This document shows positions 52,106 through 61,931 of a stretch of DNA of 64,000 bases, piece by piece. The notes beneath the pieces were generated by a model that did not search any database, was not told the origin of the DNA, and saw nothing but the letters and a program-made list of their open reading frames with translations. A program made the position numbers and the translations under genes. Numbering within the stretch: position 1 is the stretch's first letter; every line of letters starts with the position of its first letter. The stretch spans positions 434,001-498,000 of the forward strand of contig NZ_JAAAMU010000005.1 in NCBI RefSeq assembly GCF_009909195.1. The letters run 5' to 3'. Source of the stretch: Paenibacillus sacheonensis (GTDB lineage: Bacteria > Bacillota > Bacilli > Paenibacillales > Paenibacillaceae).

Positions 52106-54058
52106 TCATCCTTTACATTCATTCATGACTTGCTTCAAGAAACGGTAGACGATAACGCTGCGCATTAAGATCCTGGTATCCAGATTAAATGCCTGCTCGT
52201 CTTTCGGAGTTGAACCGACTTTAGTCAGCGCAGCTTTGATCTTGGCCACATCCATATAGGAATGGACAATCCCATCGCTGCATAACTGTTCGACTTCTTC
52301 GGTAAATGCATGCCAGTGAGGTTTCATGCGGTGTATCCAATCCGCTGCCTGGACGCCTCGGATTTGTTGGTTCAGCCGAACCTTATCAGGGAGATATCCT
52401 TTGGTAGCTCTCCTGATGAGTGCCCTGTCATAGCCGTCCCTTACGGATTGTTCGAGCGGAACGGATAGGCAGAACCTTACGACTCTGGGGTCACACGTCG
52501 GATCGCGATCCCATATTCCATATTTGAGAGAGAGTTTCGTTCCCTTGGTTCCTCTCAAATTCGCGATGATAAGGCTATGCAGCTGATTGCTTCGTGCCTC
52601 CATCGCATCATGTCTTAGTGAGCCGCTGAGCGCGAAATCATGTTCTTGAAGTCTATCGAATACTTTGGTTTTTCTTGCAAAATCAGGACTTATTAAGCGA
52701 GGTAACGTCATGTCGTCGTTGACGATCGAAACTTCGTTCACATAAGGGAGTGCCTGCCTCCCGATTTGTGGAAGAAGATGCTTTCTCCTAATGCCTCGCT
52801 GGCGGCTGAACACCTGCAGCTCACGATAGAATCGAATAAACCGGAAATTATGAATGAGCTTCGAGAAATATTGCAGGGCCGGTCCCCAAGAAATCGTTTG
52901 ATTGCCTCTTGAACCGCTCAGCAGCACGCCTACGCCGTCCTTGGAAGCTTGCTCGTAGATGCCCCGAAGCCAAAATGAATTCTCGAAGTACTTGTACGGC
53001 ATCTCCAGGAGACCAAGCCATTCATCGACATCCGTAAACGAGCTTTGGCCCGTGAAGTCCAGATACTGCGAGTGGATGTTGCCTGCATGTTGAACGGTCG
53101 CTTCAATGAACGGACTCTCATTGGCGATTCGCGTTCGATCTGTCCAGTCCACAAAATCTTTCGCAGGGACATAACTATATGTATGAAGAACCTTGTTCTC
53201 GTTTCTTAACTGCGCGGAAGCAAAGCTTGCAATGGACCCGGAGTCGAGCCCTCCGCTTAACGTAGCGCCAGTCTTCTTGAACGTCCGAAGCGATGATCGA
53301 ATGGCTTGGTTAAATACATCCCGTAACGCCTCTTCGTATTCCTCGTCAGACTTTAAGTTGAGCGCAGCGCCTTTGCCGACCGAATCGAACTGCCACATCT
53401 TAAGCTGGCCTCCATGAAAAGTAAAACAATGAGCTGGAGGGAGCTGCTCAATATTCGCATACACGGTTGCGGCAAGTTCCGGAGATTCGACCATCAGAGG
53501 GATGGCGAGAAACTCGGAAAGCCATTTCTCGTTCAGCTCTTTCTTGACATCTCCCAAGCTAAACAAAGGATTAATAGCGGTACAGAACGCAAGTCGATCT
53601 TGATTCACGTGATAGTAAAGCGTCCGATTGCCGAACAAATCTCTCGCTCCAAAAAGCTCCTGCCGGCTTTCATCCCATATGACGAAGGTATAATCCCCCA
53701 GAAGATACCGCGGCGCTTCTCTCCCCCATTTTCTGTAAGCAAGAAGAATTAACTCGCTGTCCGGCATCTCTCTTCGAACGGACGGTTCGACTGCCAGCCG
53801 GCTGAAGAGCTCTTCCCGATTATCGATAATGGCATCCGCGGTTATGGCTAACCGATGAAGTCGATCGTATCTCGGAAGACGGTCTTGAATAGACTCGGAT
53901 GTTACCCATTGATGATGGCAGCCTAGGTAGAGAGGACCCTCGATCAAACTGTCCGCGCGATCACTGGGGTAAATATGAAGCGCATCCATCATTCCTGCAC
54001 CAGCGGAGTCATCTGCCTCTTGATTGCCAGCGTATAACATGCCGCAGATTGCGCTCAT
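52106..54058 (-). CDS. Lasso cyclase (asparagine synthetase-like, C)
   Basis: 650 residues. N-terminal glutaminase-like domain without the catalytic Cys2 (MSAICGMLY), followed by the asparagine-synthetase ATP site SGGLDSGS at 268-275. The enzyme activates the ring Asp as an acyl-adenylate and closes the lasso ring. It overlaps the upstream sulfotransferase by four bases (ATGA) and is 30 bases upstream of the precursor gene. Gene order C-A-K-B1-B2-N-D. Confidence 0.93.
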   Translation of the reverse strand: MSAICGMLYAGNQEADDSAGAGMMDALHIYPSDRADSLIEGPLYLGCHHQWVTSESIQDRLPRYDRLHRLAITADAIIDNREELFSRLAVEPSVRREMPDSELILLAYRKWGREAPRYLLGDYTFVIWDESRQELFGARDLFGNRTLYYHVNQDRLAFCTAINPLFSLGDVKKELNEKWLSEFLAIPLMVESPELAATVYANIEQLPPAHCFTFHGGQLKMWQFDSVGKGAALNLKSDEEYEEALRDVFNQAIRSSLRTFKKTGATLSGGLDSGSIASFASAQLRNENKVLHTYSYVPAKDFVDWTDRTRIANESPFIEATVQHAGNIHSQYLDFTGQSSFTDVDEWLGLLEMPYKYFENSFWLRGIYEQASKDGVGVLLSGSRGNQTISWGPALQYFSKLIHNFRFIRFYRELQVFSRQRGIRRKHLLPQIGRQALPYVNEVSIVNDDMTLPRLISPDFARKTKVFDRLQEHDFALSGSLRHDAMEARSNQLHSLIIANLRGTKGTKLSLKYGIWDRDPTCDPRVVRFCLSVPLEQSVRDGYDRALIRRATKGYLPDKVRLNQQIRGVQAADWIHRMKPHWHAFTEEVEQLCSDGIVHSYMDVAKIKAALTKVGSTPKDEQAFNLDTRILMRSVIVYRFLKQVMNECKG

Positions 54059-55296
54059 ATCTGCTCCCGCCTTCTAAAATAGTTCGTCACCAAGTGCGAC
54101 AGCTTATCGCCGAACGGGATCATGGATTTAACCCGGCGCACCTTCCGCCTCAGCTGCTGGAGTTCTTTAGCCGCTTGTTCATGCCTCTGGTAGCTCTTCT
54201 CCAACCGCTGTTCGACGGCTTGCAGCGTCATTTGGAGCTGCAATACCTCGGACTGAACGGAAGTGACCGGCTTTGTCGTATCCTCTTGAGGGCTGTCGCT
54301 CAGGCTTTCATTCGAACGAATGTGGTAGTGATTGGTCCATTTCATTCCCGCTATATCTTTGATTTGGCTCGTTCGATAAAGCATCATCTCCTGATCAGGC
54401 TCATCATCGAAGCGAAGGCCGGTCATTCGTTCGGCTTCTTCCAATTCATCCGCATAGCCCATATCCCGGAATAACTTGGCCCCGATCGAACGGCAGTAAA
54501 CCGCCATTTCTTCTTTGCTCAATGTCTCTCTCCAGCTGGCTATCGAATCTAGATGAGGTTGGTTGTGATCGGCTACGTTCGGATCGCCGACGCCCATGCT
54601 AAAGTATAGTTTGCCTTTATCCGTCCCCTTAACGTCTCCGTAGCTTTCCAGGCCTTGCTCATAACTGATCCCAAGAAACCGGCATAAATGAGTTAATTCT
54701 TCTTGCGGTCGCGCAACCATCGTTTCATAGCTGAGATGGTGGGTGTTGGGATGAGGATGAGCAAAGTAATCATAGTATCGAAACAATCCCACCGTTAAGT
54801 CATTTACTTTATTATTGAATGCGGGTTGTAGGAATGCATCCTTGAGATTAAAGCGTCCGCCGAATCTCTCTGCATTAAGTTTCTTATAGGAAGCAGCAAC
54901 GGCCAGTGGATTACGTTTCAGCCAAATGCGTTTGGACTGGGGAAAGAGCGAATCAAGAAATTCCAAAATGTAATAATAGCGAGGTGATTTATCCAGTAGG
55001 AGCTCCGCGCCGCTGCTGCTGTGGAGTAACCCGTTATAGACTTGCAGCGCAAAAGCCCTGCAGGCATTCCGATACGTGTCTTCCGGGACGATCCCATTAA
55101 AGAATTGATGGATGATCGATGAGCCTCCATAAGGCGGCTCCTTTTTCAGACGCAAATCATACAAGCTCATTAAGAACCACATCTCTTGCGAGGCAAAGAT
55201 TTTGCTATGCTTCTGAAGCATTATTGTCGCCAACGAGCTCCCGCTGCGAGGGGTACTGAGCAGGAAGATTAAGTTCTCGCCATTTGCTTGAATCAT
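54055..55296 (-). CDS. Sulfotransferase, coupled to the lasso operon
   Basis: 413 residues from ATG 55296, with AGGGGGCAGG upstream; the GTG at 55359 has no ribosome binding site. The PAPS 5'-phosphosulfate loop is LSTPRSGSSLATI (residues 13-25) and the 3'-phosphate region is WLKRNPLAVAASYKKL. The C-terminal 70 residues form a basic coiled coil. It uses PAPS to sulfate a hydroxyl group. The four-base overlap with the cyclase indicates co-translation, so the target may be the lasso peptide (Tyr7, Thr or Ser), although sulfation of the surrounding polysaccharide is possible. Confidence 0.85.
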   Translation of the reverse strand: MIQANGENLIFLLSTPRSGSSLATIMLQKHSKIFASQEMWFLMSLYDLRLKKEPPYGGSSIIHQFFNGIVPEDTYRNACRAFALQVYNGLLHSSSGAELLLDKSPRYYYILEFLDSLFPQSKRIWLKRNPLAVAASYKKLNAERFGGRFNLKDAFLQPAFNNKVNDLTVGLFRYYDYFAHPHPNTHHLSYETMVARPQEELTHLCRFLGISYEQGLESYGDVKGTDKGKLYFSMGVGDPNVADHNQPHLDSIASWRETLSKEEMAVYCRSIGAKLFRDMGYADELEEAERMTGLRFDDEPDQEMMLYRTSQIKDIAGMKWTNHYHIRSNESLSDSPQEDTTKPVTSVQSEVLQLQMTLQAVEQRLEKSYQRHEQAAKELQQLRRKVRRVKSMIPFGDKLSHLVTNYFRRREQI

Positions 55297-55349
55297 CCTG
55301 CGCCTGCCCCCTAGTTCATATGAACTACTATCCGATACGTTCTGTATCA

Positions 55350-55358
55350 ATTGTATCA
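55350..55358 (-). promoter_or_regulatory. Extended -10 element ahead of the lasso operon
   Basis: Minus-strand TGATACAAT followed directly by TGATACA; no convincing -35. Lies in the 95-base gap between ugd and the sulfotransferase. Confidence 0.35.
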
Positions 55359-55391
55359 CAAGTGCGCCGATTTGTATCTATTTTCTTTTAA

Positions 55392-56735
55392 TTATTTTAA
55401 GAATAAAAGAGGCACTTCTTCGCGAACGCCTTTATTCATATTGGGCCGACCGACCGAATAGTACATCAATTCCGTATCCAGCAGCTCTTCTTCGGTGTAG
55501 ATGTTTCGTCCGTCGATCAAAATAGGTCTTTTGAGCCATTCTTGAATCTCAAGTAACGGAATTTCACTAAACTCGTTCCATTCCGTCAGCACGCATAATG
55601 CATCTGCCTGAAGAGCTGCCTCTTCCGCCGAGCTGCAATAATGTACTTCATTGCGATTCAACTGGCTCCGGAAATTCTTTACGGCGATTGGATCATAAGC
55701 TCGAACCTTTGCGTGTCGATCTAGCAAAGAATGGATAATATCGAACGCAGGAGAATCTCTAACATCATCCGTTTCCGGTTTAAATGAAAGCCCCCATATC
55801 GCAATGGTCTTTCCTTGCAAATTGCCCAGTATGGACTCCAATTTACGAATGATATTAAATCGTTGGTCATTATTCACTTCAACGACTGATTTCAGCAGCT
55901 TAAAATCATAGTCAACATGGCCGGCAATCTGTATCAAGGCCTGGGTGTCCTTTGGAAAACAGGAACCGCCGTAACCGATTCCGGCCTTCAAGAAAGAGGA
56001 TCCGATTCGCCGGTCGTATCCCATGCCCTCCGCCACTTTCGTGACATCCGCGCCGACTTTTTCGCAGATATTGGCAATTTCATTTATAAACGAAATTTTG
56101 GTTGCTAGAAACGCGTTCGAGGCATACTTGATCATCTCGGCGCTTCTTACATCCGTGATAATAATCTGATCCGTTAATGGACGATGAAGCTCCGTTAGCT
56201 TGCGCTTTGCGATTTCGCTTTCCGTACCGATGATAATCCTGTCGGGATGCAGCGTGTCTTTGATTGCCGATCCTTCTCTTAGGAATTCGGGCACGGATGC
56301 AATCGAGAACGTGAAGTTCGTATGTTCCATGATGAGGTTATTAATCTTTTCATTTGTACCGACAGGCACCGTACTCTTCGTAACGATAACCATATTATTC
56401 TTATTGATGGCCTGGGCAACCTCTTTGGCTGCGGCCATGATATAACTCAGGTTCGCCTCTCCATTCGGCAATGATGGCGTACCTACCGCAAGAATGACCA
56501 TCTCGGCTTTTTGAATAGGCTCGGTCAGGTCCGTCGTGAATACTAACCGGCCGGCTTCCGTATTTTTTTGAATGAGCTCCTTCAGCCCCGGTTCATAAAT
56601 CGGTACTTCACCGTTTCTTAGCATCTCAATCTTCTTTTCGATATGGTCCACGCACGTGACGTCATTGCCGAGCTCCGAGAAACAGACGCCCGAGACAAGA
56701 CCTACATAACCTGTTCCGATGACGGTTATTTTCAA
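55392..56735 (-). CDS. ugd: UDP-glucose 6-dehydrogenase
   Basis: 447 residues, TTG start with GAGGTGAAATAAC upstream. NAD loop GTGYVGLVSG, catalytic Cys in GYGGSCFPKDTQAL, and DDVRDSPAF are all intact. It makes UDP-glucuronate from UDP-glucose for polysaccharide synthesis; the UDP-sugar epimerase at 62505 may use the product. It is the gene directly upstream of the lasso operon, and the altered paralogue at 43741 lies on its other side. Confidence 0.94.
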   Translation of the reverse strand: MKITVIGTGYVGLVSGVCFSELGNDVTCVDHIEKKIEMLRNGEVPIYEPGLKELIQKNTEAGRLVFTTDLTEPIQKAEMVILAVGTPSLPNGEANLSYIMAAAKEVAQAINKNNMVIVTKSTVPVGTNEKINNLIMEHTNFTFSIASVPEFLREGSAIKDTLHPDRIIIGTESEIAKRKLTELHRPLTDQIIITDVRSAEMIKYASNAFLATKISFINEIANICEKVGADVTKVAEGMGYDRRIGSSFLKAGIGYGGSCFPKDTQALIQIAGHVDYDFKLLKSVVEVNNDQRFNIIRKLESILGNLQGKTIAIWGLSFKPETDDVRDSPAFDIIHSLLDRHAKVRAYDPIAVKNFRSQLNRNEVHYCSSAEEAALQADALCVLTEWNEFSEIPLLEIQEWLKRPILIDGRNIYTEEELLDTELMYYSVGRPNMNKGVREEVPLLFLK

Positions 56736-56759
56736 GTTATTTCACCTCTTTGAATAGTT

Positions 56760-58127
56760 TTAGATTTTGACGCAATAGTGGGCAACTTCATCCCAAGTGC
56801 TATATAATTCAACGATACGATTCGTATCATTCTGCAGGCCGCTCTGCACGATGATGACTTCCAAATCCGTAACGGCACGGACGCCATGCATCGTTTTCAT
56901 AGGAATATGCAGGACGTTACCGGGCTTCACCATCATATAATTGCCGTTTTGAATAAATTCTCCCTCGCCATTCACGATCGTCCATACTTCGTCGCGGTCC
57001 GAGTTCAATAGGTAACTCAAGTTTTTGCCTTCCTTCACGCCAACTCGCTTCGTTAGCACGGTACGGCCGTCATCATACTGTTGATCATCTAATATCCGGA
57101 CCCAGCCCCATTGCCGCTCCTCGAACATCGGCCTCTGATTGTAAGATATAAAATCTTTTATTCGCGGACTGGCGCTCTTGTCCGTCACAAGAATCCCGTC
57201 AGGACTTACGGCCACTACAATATTGGATAACCCCAGTATCGATACTGGGATATCGATTTCATTAATAAGATGGGTATTGACGCAATCTTCGCTAATTGCG
57301 CCCTTCCCGATCTGAGGATTCTTCATTTCCTCCGTGAGCGTGTTCCACGTACCGAGATCTTTCCAGTAGCCGTCATACGGAACAACAACGATGTTGTCTT
57401 CCTTCTCAAGCACCTCGTAATCAAAGCTGATCTCCGGAAGCGTATGATATTGTTTGGCTAATTCCTCGTATTGGATGGGCAGCCCTTTCTCTTCCAACAT
57501 CTGAATGATATAACCGATTTTGAATGCGAACACGCCGCAATTCCAAAGCGCATCCAATCGGATTAATTCTTCCGCATACGCCTCGGTTGGTTTCTCTTGG
57601 AATCTCTGAACTTTGCGATAAGCAGCCGTATCGTTATGCTTATTCGATATGATATACCCATACTTCGATGAGGGATAAGTGGGTTTGACGCCTATAAGCG
57701 CAATGTTCGCTTCCGATTCAAGCAGGACTTCCTCCAAGCTATTCACCCTGTCGAAGAAGCGATTCTCCACGTAGGGATCAACCGGCAGGATGGCCATGAC
57801 TTCATCCAGACCAATAGCCATGTAGGTGTATAAGTACGTTGCCGCTAACGCGATGGCCGGGAATGTATCTCTGCGTTCCGGTTCAATAATTAGAGGTACG
57901 TCCATTCCGATTTGACTTCGCATGATCTCAGTCTGGGACTTGCTAGTGGCAATATAACTCGACTGACTAAATCCGCATGCATTAATTTGTCCCCATACGC
58001 GTTGGACCATAGACACCATTCGTTGATCTTGGTCTTCAAGCACCTTAAGAAATTGCTTAGAACGAGAATCATTGGACAACGGCCATAATCGCTTACCGGA
58101 TCCTCCAGACAACAGTACAAGTTTCAT
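56760..58127 (-). CDS. manC: Mannose-1-phosphate guanylyltransferase / phosphomannose isomerase
   Basis: 455 residues. N-terminal nucleotidyltransferase domain with LSGGSGKRLWPLSNDSRSKQ and FQEKPTEAYAEE; C-terminal cupin of the type II phosphomannose isomerase domain (WGWVRILDD ... GEFIQNGNYMMVKPGNVLHIP). It makes GDP-mannose. ATG 58127 is preferred over 58133 because AGGAGGA abuts the latter. It provides a second sugar nucleotide to the polysaccharide locus. Confidence 0.92.
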   Translation of the reverse strand: MKLVLLSGGSGKRLWPLSNDSRSKQFLKVLEDQDQRMVSMVQRVWGQINACGFSQSSYIATSKSQTEIMRSQIGMDVPLIIEPERRDTFPAIALAATYLYTYMAIGLDEVMAILPVDPYVENRFFDRVNSLEEVLLESEANIALIGVKPTYPSSKYGYIISNKHNDTAAYRKVQRFQEKPTEAYAEELIRLDALWNCGVFAFKIGYIIQMLEEKGLPIQYEELAKQYHTLPEISFDYEVLEKEDNIVVVPYDGYWKDLGTWNTLTEEMKNPQIGKGAISEDCVNTHLINEIDIPVSILGLSNIVVAVSPDGILVTDKSASPRIKDFISYNQRPMFEERQWGWVRILDDQQYDDGRTVLTKRVGVKEGKNLSYLLNSDRDEVWTIVNGEGEFIQNGNYMMVKPGNVLHIPMKTMHGVRAVTDLEVIIVQSGLQNDTNRIVELYSTWDEVAHYCVKI

Positions 58128-58161
58128 ACCCATTCCTCCTGTATTCGTTCTCTATATTTAG

Positions 58162-59397
58162 TTAAATCGATAGCAGCAACTGCCGGTATTTCTCCAGTGA
58201 GAGATCTCTTCTCAGATGCTTCTCCAAGTAGGTCCTGCCGCGATTTCCGAACTCGATGAGTTCGCTATGATTCAATTCGTATAAATACCGAATCTGCTCG
58301 ACAACTTCTTCATAATTCCTCGGTTCCGTTACGACTCCAGAGCGGCTTTCCACGATCAAGCGATGTGCTTCGCTTCCGCTCTCGAGAACCCCCATGATCG
58401 GTTTGCCGGCCGCCATAATGCCATAAACTTTACTCGGTACGGAGACCCCTTTGATCCCCTTTTGGTTAACCACCAGATGAACATCCGCTGCGTTCAGCGA
58501 GTATTTCAATTCTTCTTTAGGTTGATACGGTAAGAACAGCACCTGCTTCAGTTCATTTTCTTCAACAAACTGCTGCATCTGCTTCTTCACGGCTCCTTCG
58601 CCGATGAAGACGAACACAAGATCTTTGCAGGCTGCGAAGCGATCGGTGATCTTGATTAAGTTCTCCAGATCGTAATAGAGACCCATGTTGCCGGAATACA
58701 TGACGATGAACTTCCCGGTAAGTCCATTGCGCGCAAGGAACTGTTTTACATGAATGTCCTTCTTGGTGAGCGGGATAATTTCTTTCTCGTCCGTCCAATT
58801 GTTAATGACCGTATTCGGGGTCACATTCTTGTTGGCGAAGCGGTTCAAGAGCGTTTCCTGCATATCTTGACCGACAGTAATAATGTGATCGGCATATTTG
58901 CAGTTGAGGGTATCCAGCCATTTAGCTGCTTTTAAAACCGTCTTGCTCTTCATGAATCCGACGGCTTCGGCTTGTTCGGGGTTGAAATCTTGGATGTTAT
59001 AAATATGCTTGGCTCTCTTAAAGAGCTTGCCGATCGATCCGATCAACCCTCCCAAGATTGGAGGCTGTGAAATAGTGTAGATATAATTCACGTTCTTCTG
59101 TTTCAAAAGAAGGAAGTTGGCATAAAAAAAATAGGTTGCCGTATAACGCAACCTACTCATTAAACTACGTTTATTCACTTCGGGTAATTTGATACGCAAA
59201 ATTTTAATATGTTCTAATCGATCCGACGTGAATCGCTTCGAATCCGCATCTCTTTCTGTATTATATCCTGGCTGCGCGGCGATGACGGTTATCGTAAAGT
59301 CATCTTGAAGATGCAAACAAAGCTCCGTAAGCAATTGACCCGTAGAAGCGTAATCGGGATAAAAATAGTTAATGACAAAGACAATGTTCGGCTTCAT
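58162..59397 (-). CDS. Glycosyltransferase family 4
   Basis: 411 residues from ATG 59397 with AGAGGAACCTGC upstream. GT-B fold: N-terminal acceptor domain (VFVINYFYPDYASTGQLLTEL), C-terminal MYSGNMGLYYDLENLI, FIGEGAVKKQM and the donor-site Glu motif VPSKVYGIMAAGKPIMGV. Transfers a sugar from an activated nucleotide to the growing polymer, probably mannose or a related hexose; specificity not known. Confidence 0.88.
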   Translation of the reverse strand: MKPNIVFVINYFYPDYASTGQLLTELCLHLQDDFTITVIAAQPGYNTERDADSKRFTSDRLEHIKILRIKLPEVNKRSLMSRLRYTATYFFYANFLLLKQKNVNYIYTISQPPILGGLIGSIGKLFKRAKHIYNIQDFNPEQAEAVGFMKSKTVLKAAKWLDTLNCKYADHIITVGQDMQETLLNRFANKNVTPNTVINNWTDEKEIIPLTKKDIHVKQFLARNGLTGKFIVMYSGNMGLYYDLENLIKITDRFAACKDLVFVFIGEGAVKKQMQQFVEENELKQVLFLPYQPKEELKYSLNAADVHLVVNQKGIKGVSVPSKVYGIMAAGKPIMGVLESGSEAHRLIVESRSGVVTEPRNYEEVVEQIRYLYELNHSELIEFGNRGRTYLEKHLRRDLSLEKYRQLLLSI

Positions 59398-59413
59398 GCA
59401 GGTTCCTCTTTCT

Positions 59414-60475
59414 TTATGAAACCTCGTCCATGATGGACTCCAGTCTCTTGATATAATCAATCTCTTTAAACTTCATTAACGTTGTCAGCCTGTTTTCGTT
59501 GGCGTGTTGAACGAGATATTCGCGATTATTCATCAGCTCCTGAATCGCCGAGGCGATCTGATCCGGAGCCTGCTTATCGATGATATAACCGTTCCGCGAG
59601 GAAACGATATCCGGAATACCCGCATGGTTCGTCGTTATGATCGACAACCCGTTTCCCATGGCTTCAATGATTGAGATCGGCTGCCCTTCATTGGGGTAAT
59701 AGGTCGGCAAAACAAAGATATTGCAGCGTTCAAACAGCTTCTTCTTGTCTTCGCCCATCACAACCCCGTGATACAGAACGTTGTTCTCTAAACCATGCTG
59801 CTTCACATAATCCATGAACTCCTCTTTGTCTTGCTCCTCGAAGAATTTGCCGGCAAAATGGAACCTCACATTAGCGTTCTTCAACCGATTCGCAGCTTGA
59901 AGAACATCTTGATAACCTTTGCTTTTGATGAAATTACTGAGATAGAGCACTTCCATATCACCCTGGTAAAGGCGATTGATTTTAATTTCGAATTCGAAAT
60001 TATCTAGGAGAGCCTCATCCTCAATATAATTCTCGCATATGCGGATTTTCCCGGCATCAATGACGTCCGAGAATAATCCTTTGAGACTATTACCTAATAC
60101 AATTACGATATCAGTCTGATCGATTAACTTTCGATTGATCTGCTTTTGCAAAATATTTAAGCTCTGGTAGAGTTCTTTGTACCGGCCCCCATGATAGTGG
60201 ATAATAACCCGCTTCTTCTTCTTGAGCAGCGCCCATAATATAATCATGTCGCGTAAGTTCCCGAACTTCGAATGTGAGATCGTGAAATAGTAGATATCCG
60301 CATCGGAACGATTAAGTTGGGTAAGATGACCAACAAACTTCTTGTTATCTTTAATATTAATATGTTCAAGCTCATATTTGTTGTTCATATATCCAGACTT
60401 GATAATGGTATCTAAAGCTTTGGAGAGCCCGTGTACTGGTGGCGGGAATTGACCAATCAAACATACTTTTTTCAT
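59414..60475 (-). CDS. Glycosyltransferase family 4, second
   Basis: 353 residues, GT-B fold: N-terminal IGQFPPPVHGLSKAL and C-terminal LYLSNFIKSKGYQDVLQAA, LPTYYPNEGQPISIIEAMGNGLSII. Donor-site EX7E is visible in the last segment. It forms an ordered block with the preceding GT4 (16-base gap). AGGGTGATAAACG precedes the ATG. Confidence 0.88.
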   Translation of the reverse strand: MKKVCLIGQFPPPVHGLSKALDTIIKSGYMNNKYELEHINIKDNKKFVGHLTQLNRSDADIYYFTISHSKFGNLRDMIILWALLKKKKRVIIHYHGGRYKELYQSLNILQKQINRKLIDQTDIVIVLGNSLKGLFSDVIDAGKIRICENYIEDEALLDNFEFEIKINRLYQGDMEVLYLSNFIKSKGYQDVLQAANRLKNANVRFHFAGKFFEEQDKEEFMDYVKQHGLENNVLYHGVVMGEDKKKLFERCNIFVLPTYYPNEGQPISIIEAMGNGLSIITTNHAGIPDIVSSRNGYIIDKQAPDQIASAIQELMNNREYLVQHANENRLTTLMKFKEIDYIKRLESIMDEVS

Positions 60476-60481
60476 CGTTTA

Positions 60482-61930
60482 TCACCCTGATTCTTTTGAA
60501 GTAGACCGTTTTTGAAAAAGCAAGCGATTTGTGATCTCTTGAAGTTTCAGCAGTATTTCTCGAACGGTTTGACGGTTAACATAAACAATTATTATTAGAA
60601 GTGATACATTAATAAAAAGTATGCTGTTGTTTCTCACGGTTATATTAAGTCCAGCTGCTGTAATTAATATTACAGTTATAATTAAAAAATATTTAAGATC
60701 GAATTTAAACCAAAGGCTTCGAGATACAATAGTTCTTATCCAGAAGTACAGAATGTAAGAACCACCCGTTGCAATTGAAGCCCCAACCGCACTCATATAG
60801 TGTATTAAAATGAAGTTTAATGCGAAATTGACACTTGCTACGGCCATAGAAATCCAAATGTTGAGATAAGTTTTTCGAGAAAAAGCAATACCAAGTCCTG
60901 TTGTTTCCCCTAAAGTAAGCATGATTGGAGTAAAGAGCAAAAAAGGAATGAGATAGACTGAATCATGGTAGCGTTCCGATAGAAGAAGGACAAATAATTC
61001 CTTGAAGAGCAGTATAAACACAAAAACAAAAGACATTATGAAACTTAAATAATGGCTAATTTTATTAAATACTTTGGTATCTACCGTCGCTTGTTCCCAC
61101 TTATAAGCAATCGGAATCCAAAAAGTCGAAAAAATGTTTTGGAAAATAGTGAAGACGCCCACAACTTTTAGCGCTGCCAAATAAAACCCCAGTTCGTTAT
61201 AAGAGCTAAATTTCTCCAACATTAATCGATCCGTGGATCCCAGACACCACAAAATAAGAGAACTTGGAATAAATGGCGCACCAAACCGAATTAATTTTAG
61301 AAGAAGTTCTTTGTCTAGATTGGACCATTTTATTTCAATACTTTTTCTGCAGTAAATGATTAAAATGATGTCTACTAATATCTGTCCCATAACAGTTGCA
61401 GTAATGATTGCTAAATAACTCTTCTCCCAAACCATTAGCAAAACAATAATAAATATTAACGCAAACAATTTAGATAATATGCTGAATATTGAAAAGGAAA
61501 ATCCTTTTTCCTCCATTCGAATGCTTAACAGTAAAAAACGTTCAATAGCCAGGAACGGAAGATAAATAGCAAATAAAACTAAAACCATGCTGCTTTGTTC
61601 TTTCGTAATTAGATTAATCACTGGATGAGCAAAAATAATAAGTAAAATCAAGAAAGCTATTGATAATATAATCGGAATAACTAAACAATTAAAAAGCAAT
61701 TTGCGCTTATTCTGATAGTTATTAAATTCCCTTGCATACGACTGATCCATACCAAAAAAAATAACTGCAGCAGCAAGAGTCTGCAACAGTAAAAAAAATG
61801 ACGTTTTACCAAATTCATGTGGAGAAAGAAACCATGTAGTGATAGGGATAGTTAGGAAATTAATTCCAGCAGCACCAATTGGACCTACCGCAAACCCAGT
61901 AAAAGTTTTTAACAAATTTTTTGTTTCCAT
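60482..61930 (-). CDS. Polysaccharide flippase (Wzx/MATE-like)
   Basis: 482 residues with about 12-14 hydrophobic helices and no cytoplasmic domain. The start KNLLKTFTGFAVGPIGAAGINF and conserved EFGKTSFFLLLQTLAA match Wzx/RfbX flippases that move lipid-linked repeat units across the membrane. ATG 61930 is preferred; it follows the acetyltransferase stop with AAGGG between them. The gene is AT-rich compared with upstream genes. Confidence 0.85.
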   Translation of the reverse strand: METKNLLKTFTGFAVGPIGAAGINFLTIPITTWFLSPHEFGKTSFFLLLQTLAAAVIFFGMDQSYAREFNNYQNKRKLLFNCLVIPIILSIAFLILLIIFAHPVINLITKEQSSMVLVLFAIYLPFLAIERFLLLSIRMEEKGFSFSIFSILSKLFALIFIIVLLMVWEKSYLAIITATVMGQILVDIILIIYCRKSIEIKWSNLDKELLLKLIRFGAPFIPSSLILWCLGSTDRLMLEKFSSYNELGFYLAALKVVGVFTIFQNIFSTFWIPIAYKWEQATVDTKVFNKISHYLSFIMSFVFVFILLFKELFVLLLSERYHDSVYLIPFLLFTPIMLTLGETTGLGIAFSRKTYLNIWISMAVASVNFALNFILIHYMSAVGASIATGGSYILYFWIRTIVSRSLWFKFDLKYFLIITVILITAAGLNITVRNNSILFINVSLLIIIVYVNRQTVREILLKLQEITNRLLFQKRSTSKESG

Positions 61931-61931
61931 G

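Noticed and set aside
55297..55359. GTG start giving a 21-residue N-terminal extension of the sulfotransferase
   Set aside because: No ribosome binding site, and the extension overlaps possible promoter elements; ATG 55296 has AGGGGGCAGG.
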